Below, one piece after another: positions 57,475 to 64,000 of a stretch of DNA of 64,000 bases (the first letter of the stretch is position 1; each line of letters starts with the position of its first letter). The notes under the pieces are model-generated. The model was given only the letters and a program-made list of their open reading frames with translations. It did not search any database and was not told where the DNA came from. The stretch is taken from positions 362,501 to 426,500 of the forward strand of contig JAQFVV010006452.1 of NCBI GenBank assembly GCA_028023455.1, read 5' to 3'. The position numbers and the translations under genes were made by a program. The stretch is from Epiperipatus broadwayi (lineage: Eukaryota > Onychophora > Udeonychophora > Euonychophora > Peripatidae).

Positions 57475-60400
57475 TAACAAGCTACAGTCCACCTATAGCT
57501 TGTTATATAGCTGCAGAAAGGAGTTTGCTATTAACTGAAAGGAGACCCTTTGATTCCTCTTGGAGGCCTTAAAGGAACCGAGCAGGGCAAATTCCTAATG
57601 TCCACTCCATACGTTCTTGTCGTTGCAGCTGTTATTACTATGTGATTATTCATATAGTATACGAACATGGATGGGCTGCTCACCAACACGCATTAGCCAG
57701 CGTGGTGAGTTTATTGGCTTTTTACCTCTGAGTTTAAGATCAAGAAACACCATGGTCTTTCTTCTCAGTGCCTGATAAGGCAGAATGAATGTTTGTGTAA
57801 ATGATAAATATTTTTCCAATACATATATACAATTATGACAGACAAAAATAAAGCATGGCCCTTATTCCCAGGAGGCTGTAAAGTCACCAACCAAGGCAGC
57901 GGTTGGTGGCCGAAGGCGGAGGGTGCTAAGAATCCCCTGATTGCGGACCCAGGCTGCCATTTGATGACGACTTTTTATTTAGGTACTTACAACTGCAGAT
58001 CACTTTCAAGTGAAGGAAGATTGCAAGAATTAGAAGAAGAACTGTCTTATATTAAATGGGACATTATTGGACTTTGTGAAGTTAGAAGAAAAGGAGAAGA
58101 AACAATTGATTTAAAAAGTGGACATATACTCTATTATAAAGGCACACATATTGGAAATACAAGTGGAGTAGGATTCATTATAAATAAAAAGTGGAAGAAC
58201 AATATTGTGGAGATTGATGGTGTATCGGACAGAGTGGCAAGATTAGTTATACAACTTAATAGCAGATACCAAATGCAGATAATTCAGGTTTATGCCCCAA
58301 CAAGTTCTCATAGTGATGAAGTAGTAGAAGATTTTTATATGGATGTACAAAAGGCTTTTGATCAGAGTAAACAACATTTTAAAATTGTTATGGGAGACTT
58401 TAATGCTAGAATTGGTAGACAAATGAAAGATGAAATTGCTGTAGGTAATTTTGGTTATGGTAATAGAAATGAGAGAGGACATAGACTTGTGGAGTTTGCA
58501 GAAAAAGAAAAACTTTATATTATGAATTCATTTTTTGAGAAAAATGTTAAAAGGAAATGGACATGGAAGCATCCAAATGAAGGTACAGCAGAATTGGATT
58601 ATATTTTGACTAACAGAAAATACATATTTCAAGATTGTAATGTTCTTAATAAATTTAACACAGGAAGTGATCATCGATTAGTAAGATGTAAGTTACGTGT
58701 TAATGTAAAACTAGAGAGACAAAAATTATTAAGAAAAACAATATTTACAGTTGATATTCCTAATCTTCAGAAACATTCTAATGAATTTAAATTAGAACTT
58801 ACAAATAGGTTTCAAGTGTTAGGAGATTTTGAACATGATACAGATTTGAATGAAATTAATATGAAAATAACTGATACACTTTTAAAAACTGCAACAAACA
58901 TAGCTGGTAGAAAAAAGCAGCAATTGACTAATAAAATTTCTACTGAGACTAGAGAATTTATGAAGAAAAGAAGGAATATGAAGATATACAAAAATGATGT
59001 ATTAAAAAGAATTGAATATCTCGAATTTTGTAAAATGGTACGGAAAAGAGTTGAAAATGATATAAGAAAGTATAACTGTGAAATAGCAAGGAAAGCTGTA
59101 GAAGAAAATAAAAGTCTCAAAAATGTTAAACAACATTTTGGTATTGGTAGGAAATTTATATCTGCAATAAGAAAAAAAGATGGAATTATTACTAAAAAGA
59201 GAGATGACATCATGAAATTGGTAGAAGATTTTTATCAAGAATTATATAGTAATAAAGAACAAGTACCTCCTATATCTATTACATCTTCCGAATTGCCCAG
59301 AATTTTAAATGAAGAAGTGAGACATGCAATTAAGTGTATGAAGAAAGGAAAGGCTCCAGGAAATGATGGAATTATAATTGATATATTAAAAGAAGCAGGT
59401 GAAGAAATAGAAACAATTTTAGCAAAGTTATATACCAAATGTCTAAATGATAAAGATGTACCGGAAGATTGGAAGAATGCAGTAATAATATTAATATTTA
59501 AAAAAGGTGATAAAGAAGATATTAGAAATTACAGACCTATCAGCCTTTTATCAGTTTTATATAAAATTTTTACCAAGATAATTACAACTCGTCTACAGAG
59601 AACTTTGGATTTCCACCAACCAAGAGAACAAGCTGGATTTAAAAGTGGTTTTAGTACAATAGATCATATCCAGGTATTGAGAGAAGTCATAGAAAGGACA
59701 AACGAATATGAGTTGTCTTTATGTTTTGGATTTATAGATTATGAAAAGGCATTTGATTCTATACACATTTCTTCAGTGATTAAAGCATTGGATCATCAAG
59801 GTATAGATCCAGGATATTGTCATATTTTAAAGAATATTTATAAAAATGCAACAGCAACAATTAGATTACATAATGATACTGGAAAAATCAACATTGAGAA
59901 AGGTGTAAGACAAGGTGACTCCATATCTCCAAAACTCTTTACAGCAGTGCTGCAAGAAGTATTTTGTGGATTAAAATGGGAAACTAAAGGAGTGAAAGTA
60001 AATGGAGAGTATTTAAGTCATTTAGATTTCGCAGATGATGTAGTTGTTTTTGCAAATAATGCTTCAGAGCTGCAGGAAATGTTGCAGGAGTTAACAGATG
60101 AAAGTAGAAAAGTAGGACTAAAGATAAATGTTAAAAAGACTAAAGTAATGTTTAATCGATTTGCTCAAAATATGAAAATAAAGATTGATTATGAAGAATT
60201 AGAAGAAGTTAACAGTTACAAATACCTTGGTCAGATTATTAATACAGATGGAAACATAATGGAGGAAATTAATCATAGAATTAAACTTGGTTGGAGTGCT
60301 TTTGGTAGAAATAACTTGATACTAAAAGGAAATATGCCTATGTGTTTGAAAAGGATGGTTTTTAACAAATGTGTTTTACCAGTTCTTACTTATGGATCTG

Positions 60401-60806
60401 AGACTTGGACACTTAATAGAAGAGCAATACAGAGACTTCAGACCACTCAAAGAAGTATGGAGAGGTGTATGTTGGGAGTAACAAGAAGAGATCGAAAACG
60501 CAATGTATGGGTAAGACAACAAACAGGTGTTACTGACCTTATTGAAAAAATTAAAAGATTGAAATGGAGTTGGGCTGGACATATTGCTAGAAGAGATGAT
60601 AATAGATGGACAATTGAAATTTTAAACTGGATTCCAAGAGATTGTAAAAGACCCAGAAAGAGACCACATGTGAGATGGATGGATGAAATAAGAAAATGTG
60701 CAGGGGTGTTGTGGAGAAGAGAAGCTAAAGATCGGAGAAGATGGATTAAACTTGGAGAGACCTTCATCCTGCAGTGGATTGATAATGGTTGATGATGATG
60801 ATGATG
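57475..60806 (+). mobile_element. Full-length RTE-clade LINE, young insertion
   Basis: Target duplications ATAGGCTTACAC lie at 57463-57474 and 60807-60818. A 360-bp 5' UTR is followed by one long ORF, and the 3' end is a (GATGAT)n tail that starts inside the stop codon. Near-absence of a 3' UTR and a short tandem tail are typical of RTE elements. The intact ORF and exact flanks suggest a recent insertion. A second copy starts at 63495 on the other strand. Confidence 0.95.
57835..60792 (+). CDS. RTE retrotransposon APE endonuclease / reverse transcriptase
   Basis: A 985-residue single-ORF protein that would nick target DNA and reverse transcribe its own RNA there. The APE-type endonuclease spans about residues 46-290: YNCRSL (52-57), CEVRRKG, VYAPTSS, MGDFNARIG, SDHRLV (278-283). 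RT: RNYRPISLLSVLYK, then motif A FIDYEKAFD (633-641), motif B VRQGDSISP (from 691), motif C FADD (732-735), all canonical. The C-terminus has YGSETW, RWSW/HI and HVRWMDEI blocks seen throughout RTE proteins, often annotated as craniofacial development protein 2-like. The first Met gives about 43 extra residues (GGCKVTNQGSGWW...) before the domain, and Met44 is an alternative start. No internal stop or frameshift, so it is likely competent. Confidence 0.95.
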   Translation: MTDKNKAWPLFPGGCKVTNQGSGWWPKAEGAKNPLIADPGCHLMTTFYLGTYNCRSLSSEGRLQELEEELSYIKWDIIGLCEVRRKGEETIDLKSGHILYYKGTHIGNTSGVGFIINKKWKNNIVEIDGVSDRVARLVIQLNSRYQMQIIQVYAPTSSHSDEVVEDFYMDVQKAFDQSKQHFKIVMGDFNARIGRQMKDEIAVGNFGYGNRNERGHRLVEFAEKEKLYIMNSFFEKNVKRKWTWKHPNEGTAELDYILTNRKYIFQDCNVLNKFNTGSDHRLVRCKLRVNVKLERQKLLRKTIFTVDIPNLQKHSNEFKLELTNRFQVLGDFEHDTDLNEINMKITDTLLKTATNIAGRKKQQLTNKISTETREFMKKRRNMKIYKNDVLKRIEYLEFCKMVRKRVENDIRKYNCEIARKAVEENKSLKNVKQHFGIGRKFISAIRKKDGIITKKRDDIMKLVEDFYQELYSNKEQVPPISITSSELPRILNEEVRHAIKCMKKGKAPGNDGIIIDILKEAGEEIETILAKLYTKCLNDKDVPEDWKNAVIILIFKKGDKEDIRNYRPISLLSVLYKIFTKIITTRLQRTLDFHQPREQAGFKSGFSTIDHIQVLREVIERTNEYELSLCFGFIDYEKAFDSIHISSVIKALDHQGIDPGYCHILKNIYKNATATIRLHNDTGKINIEKGVRQGDSISPKLFTAVLQEVFCGLKWETKGVKVNGEYLSHLDFADDVVVFANNASELQEMLQELTDESRKVGLKINVKKTKVMFNRFAQNMKIKIDYEELEEVNSYKYLGQIINTDGNIMEEINHRIKLGWSAFGRNNLILKGNMPMCLKRMVFNKCVLPVLTYGSETWTLNRRAIQRLQTTQRSMERCMLGVTRRDRKRNVWVRQQTGVTDLIEKIKRLKWSWAGHIARRDDNRWTIEILNWIPRDCKRPRKRPHVRWMDEIRKCAGVLWRREAKDRRRWIKLGETFILQWIDNG

Positions 60807-61109
60807 ATAGGCTTACACACACCTGCATATATAATGTAATATATAAGGGATTCGAACTCAGACTTTCACACGACCCTCAACTCTCCATGCCATTTCATAT
60901 TGCTGACCCACCTGATCACACACATGTTGAAAAAATAAATAATAACCACTAACGTGGGCTTTGAACATTCCTTCATCAGATTTTCAATGAAATGGATGGA
61001 TGGAGAGTTGTGGGTTGGAGTAGTTTGAAACTTGTCCAATAAAGTAGGAAGATTGGCTATCTTAATATAAAGCTGAGCACTGATTGTATGTGTGGAGATA
61101 GTAATCTGG

Positions 61110-61153
61110 ACCAACTGATGATTGCTGGTTTAGCATGAAATACATCTATTGGT
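61110..61153 (+). ncRNA. Hammerhead ribozyme, family F1
   Basis: Stem I ACCAA (61110-61114) with TTGGT (61149-61153). CTGATGA (61115-61121), stem II TTGC/GCAT with a U-U at the core end, GAAA (61137-61140), triplet CTA (61146-61148). The mismatch next to A9 may reduce activity. Confidence 0.55.
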
Positions 61154-61267
61154 GATTATTTATCTTTTCAACATGTGTATGATCAGGTGGTCAGCAATAT
61201 GAGATGGCATGGAGAGTTGAGGGTTGTGTGAAAGTCTGCGTTTGAATCCCTTATATAATATTGAATT

Positions 61268-61802
61268 ATATTTCTGTGAATCTAAAACTAATGAATAAAT
61301 ATCGTTAGTTTATTATCTACCTATCACATCCAGATTTGGAGCAGAAAATTTAACATTCTTATACTAAATGTGAATCGTTTGCTAATTCATACTGTAGCCT
61401 GAAGCAATAGAACAAATATGTACTCCTATAAATATATGTATATTTTTAATGGTTAATTATTTTACGGAAAATAAATGGCAAAAAAAATATTGAAAATTTA
61501 AAAAGCAGATATAAAGCAACTCAATTTATTTTAAGTTTGAATATTTTATTTATATCAAAAGCATGTTTTAATTTTTGTTTTGACTTTTATAGCAAAGAAC
61601 TAACAATAATATTTTTCCAGATGAATAAAGTAAAAAAAAATTCAATTTTCTAAATAGAATGAAGCTACTTTTTTCGATCTGGAAATTTGATGCTTAAACG
61701 TCACTTGGCTTTTATAGAACAATCAATATTAATGATATTTCCAAAATCTCAAATTTTTGACTATGCCATTTTTAACACAGAAAATAGCATGCTTCCCAAG
61801 TT
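61268..61802. other. AT-rich stretch, nothing recognised
   Basis: No gene or repeat identified. Confidence 0.45.
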
Positions 61803-61810
61803 CTTTAAAT

Positions 61811-62273
61811 CAGGGGTGGTCAACAAGTTGATCGTGATCAACGAGTCGATCGCAAAGCCAATTTTGGTCGATCGCGAAGCCAATCTGGCAAGAGCTGTCG
61901 GATAACGAGTGAAACAAATTAAGTCAAGATTTTCGAGTTTTTTTCTTATTTTTGTTTTAAATTTTTTTCAATTCTAGATAGGTGCAGTCCACTAAATCGT
62001 ATCATTATTGAAAATAATATTTTTAATCTTGACTTAATGTAGCTAATTTGAATTAATAAATAATGTTAATAATTACTCATATTGCTTTAATTCCTCCAAC
62101 ATGAGTTTTTTGGGCCCATTAAATAATTGTTATTTTTTACTAGGTAGATATATAAAAATAGTATGTATTTCACACCTCCCTCCACTTGAACTACCCCTAT
62201 GACAACAAGTCGATCGCAACATATTTTTAAAATAACAAGTAGATCTTATGAACACAAAAGTTGGCCACCCCTG
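61811..62273. mobile_element. hAT-type MITE with 8-bp TSD
   Basis: Termini CAGGGGTGGTCAAC and GTTGGCCACCCCTG are inverted and fit the hAT consensus. Flanking octamers are CTTTAAAT (61803-61810) and CTGTAAAT (62274-62281), 7 of 8 matching. Inside, GTCGATCGC-type blocks occur near both ends. No transposase. It is distinct from the 6.0-kb MITE. Confidence 0.85.
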
Positions 62274-62281
62274 CTGTAAAT

Positions 62282-62814
62282 CATATAGCAACCTTAAATA
62301 CATTGGAATTGAATTTATGGATATTTTTTATCATAAGATGTCAATATGACTGATAATTTTTTTTTAAATTCTCAAAACTATTTCGAAATTTGAATAATAA
62401 TATGTGGCACAAAAACATTTGGGATTCTGTTTTTAAGAAGTTCAAACTCAAAGTGATATTGTTTATGGCTTAAAATTATTTTATACAGTTATTCTACAAG
62501 TGTTAAAATCTTCAGAATATCTAAAAACTTTTTTAACGGATACTTTTTGCACATCACATATATTCATATAAAATAACTTTTCCCAGTTCAAAATCTGAAA
62601 CCTTTTTTTCCAAGTGAAATTAATATGAAATTTAAAAATTTGCAATTTTAATTTATATTTGAAATGAACTATTCTTATAATAAATATTAAATTCATCATG
62701 TAGTTTGGATACATCCATATTGAACTCTTTTTTATATTTATTTATAAATTTGAGAATTATATTTATAAATTGGATTAAAATCTTAAGTTCATCAAAGAAA
62801 ATTACTTTCTCTTA
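62282..62814. other. AT-rich stretch, nothing recognised
   Basis: No gene or repeat identified. Confidence 0.45.
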
Positions 62815-62921
62815 TTTGCTATAAGCAAGAGGTTATCGCACAAGCCTTGCAAGCAGTAGTTGTTGCAAATGGGTGTGGGTTTGCGTCCCGGCCGATGCTA
62901 TGGCATATGGAAAAAAAAAGA
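62815..62921 (+). mobile_element. tRNA-derived SINE-like sequence, second copy
   Basis: TTGCTATAAGCAAGAGGTTA, TCGCACAAGCCTTGCAAGCA, GGTTTGCGTCCCGGCCGATG and GCTATGGCATATGG follow the 56.34-kb copy. The B box is GGGTTTGCGTCCCGG. It ends in A9. Confidence 0.7.
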
Positions 62922-63086
62922 GTTGCGAGTTTAAAACTGTATATTCTATAGAATCATGTTTATTGTTGTAGAATTTTATCAACTTTTTTCATTTGAATAA
63001 AAATATCAATGCACACTCATAAGATAAAAAGAAATTTGTGATCTACTTATTGCAAGATATTTCTCATTTCATCATATGTTTCATCA

Positions 63087-63461
63087 AACTGAGAGAGTGC
63101 AAACCTTTCAAACGTTTAGCCAATCAGATCACAAATACTGGGACAAAGAATTTAACAAGAAAAGAGCAGTTCCACTCTCTTCTTTACTTGTCTGTCTATA
63201 TATCTAAGCCAGTCCAAAGTACTTAGATCTGCAAGCATGAGTTAAGTGTGAAGATATTTAAGATTCACTCTTGCAGATATAAGTACTTTGGACTGGCTTG
63301 ACTATATAGACAGACAAGTAAAGAAGAGAGTGGAACCACTCTTTTCTTGTTAAATTCTTTGTCCCAGTATTTGCAATCTGATTGGCTAAATGCTTGAGAG
63401 GTTTGCACTCTCTCAGTTTGATTTCAATACCGTCTGCATTTGTAGAAATAAATATTATTTA
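63087..63461. mobile_element. Palindromic short element with exact 14-bp TSD
   Basis: Arms of about 150 bp: AACTGAGAGAGTGCAAACCT and AGGTTTGCACTCTCTCAGTT, ACTTGTCTGTCTATATA and its inverse, with the centre near 63,240. TSDs CATATGTTTCATCA lie at 63073-63086 and 63462-63475. Related to the insert in the PLE at 13.55-14.1 kb (TCTGATTGGCT and GACTGGCTT-like blocks). No HHR core seen. Confidence 0.8.
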
Positions 63462-63494
63462 CATATGTTTCATCATTTGATATTATCTACTTTT

Positions 63495-64000
63495 ATCATC
63501 ATCATCATCATCATCAACCATTATCAATCCACTGCAGGATGAAGGTCTCTCCAAGTTTAATCCATCTTCTCCGATCTTTAGCTTCTCTTTTCCACAACAC
63601 CCCTGCACATTTGCTTATTTCACCCATCCATCTCACATGTGGTCTCTTTCTGGGTCTTTTACAATCTCTTGGAATCCAGTTTAAAATTTCAATTGTCCAT
63701 CTATTATCATTTCTTCTAGGAATATGTCCAGCCCAACTCCATTTCAATCTTTTAATTTTTTCAATAAGGTCAGCAACACCTGTTTGTTGTCTTACCCATA
63801 CATTGCGTTTTCGATCTCTTCTTGTTACTCCCAACATACATCTCTCCATACTCCTTTGAGTGGTCTGAAGTCTCTGTATTGCTCTTCTATTAAGTGTCCA
63901 AGTCTCTGATCCATAAGTAAAAACTGGTAAAACACATTTGTTAAAAACCATTCTTTTTCAAACACATAGGCATATTTCCTTTTAGTATCAAGTTATTTCT
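63495..64000 (-). pseudogene. Second RTE copy, 3' end (continues past the window)
   Basis: Minus strand, ending in a (GATGAT)n tail at 63495-63517. The C-terminal 145 codons (63951-63514) match the intact RTE at 57 kb with few changes (for example PVLTYG to PVFTYG, HIARRD to HIPRRN). Near 63950 there is a one-base insertion (TTGAAAAAGAATGG against TTGAAAAGGATGG), so the frame is broken here. The high similarity shows that both copies come from one recent family. Confidence 0.9.

Larger units (their letters stand above)
57452..61253. mobile_element. F1 palindromic element split by an RTE insertion
   Basis: TSDs TATAATATTGAATT lie at 57438-57451 and 61254-61267 (exact). The left outer segment TTAATACACTGTATAGGCTT is separated from the rest (ACACCTGCATATATAATG) by the RTE. 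Its complement is the tail of the 17-kb copy. The antisense half continues to about 60950, the sense half runs about 60960-61253 and ends with B box GTTTGAATCCC. The RTE is therefore younger than this F1 copy. Confidence 0.85.

Noticed and set aside
58243-60828. Several minus-strand frames opposite the RTE ORF
   Set aside because: Antisense shadows; the plus-strand ORF has all catalytic motifs.
60698-60952. 84-codon plus-strand frame across the RTE 3' end
   Set aside because: It reads through the (GATGAT)n tail into the F1 element and is a chance product.
60966-60990. CTGATGA on the minus strand in the centre of the 61-kb F1 element (also near 47430)
   Set aside because: No GAAA and no stem II at the required distance, so no hammerhead can be drawn.

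Overview
The window is AT-rich eukaryotic, almost certainly animal, DNA. It has no recognisable host gene. It holds APE-type non-LTR retrotransposons, Penelope-like element (PLE) fragments, hAT DNA-transposon debris, very long microsatellites and many 150-1,080 bp palindromic or tandem-unit short elements. I cannot name the species. An invertebrate seems likeliest from the very high AT content and the mix of RTE, PLE, PHD/esterase LINE and tRNA-derived short elements.

Layout. 0-5 kb: a half copy of a tRNA-like short element, a 1.57 kb (GATA)n tract and a hairpin element. 5-11.4 kb: the 3' end of an L1/Tx1-like LINE, a hAT MITE, decayed CTAT repeats, a dead hAT transposase gene and a 0.58 kb (TTA)/(TTC) tract. 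12.5-16 kb: a decayed PLE (reverse transcriptase plus GIY-YIG, minus strand) with a nested insertion, followed by two palindromic elements. 17-30 kb: short elements, hairpins, an RTE relic and a second PLE endonuclease fragment in otherwise empty AT-rich DNA. 30.8-35.5 kb: a nearly full-length but broken LINE with PHD and SGNH-esterase ORF1 and APE-RT ORF2. 36-49 kb: a 1.08 kb palindrome, several palindromic elements, a two-unit ribozyme array and an old duplication (41.4-43.6 against 46.9-49.1 kb). 49.5-57.4 kb: mostly unassigned. 57.4-61.3 kb: an intact RTE retrotransposon nested in a tRNA-like short element. 61.8-64 kb: a hAT MITE, a tRNA-SINE fragment, another palindrome and the 3' end of a second RTE copy.

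The main observation is a set of hammerhead-ribozyme (HHR) motifs inside several distinct non-autonomous families. Family F1 (0, 17, 47, 56 and 61 kb) joins pol III-like A/B boxes to a type-I HHR whose three stems and AUA cleavage triplet can be drawn at 54-97. Family F2 (25 and 43 kb) is a unit of about 434 bp with the core CTGAGGA / GTGC-CAAA-GCAC / GAAA / GTC. One copy is 1.15 units long between perfect 14-bp target-site duplications (TSDs), and another is 1.69 units long. That is the footprint expected if a circular RNA was reverse transcribed past one full turn. Families F3 and F4 (0.9, 14.6, 15.8, 26, 37.7, 38.8, 39.6, 44.7 kb) share a GAAA-CTAGTC core and are mostly palindromic. F5 (3.3, 20, 22, 28.8, 36 kb) has an HHR-like motif with one extra A. 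Most of these have TSDs of about 13-17 bp, so LINE or PLE machinery probably moved them. The PLE fragments and the young RTE are the visible candidates. Type-I HHR retroelements (schistosome Sm-alpha SINEs, PLE HHRs, metazoan retrozymes) are known as classes. Finding several families of different architecture side by side, most of them palindromic, is what deserves attention.
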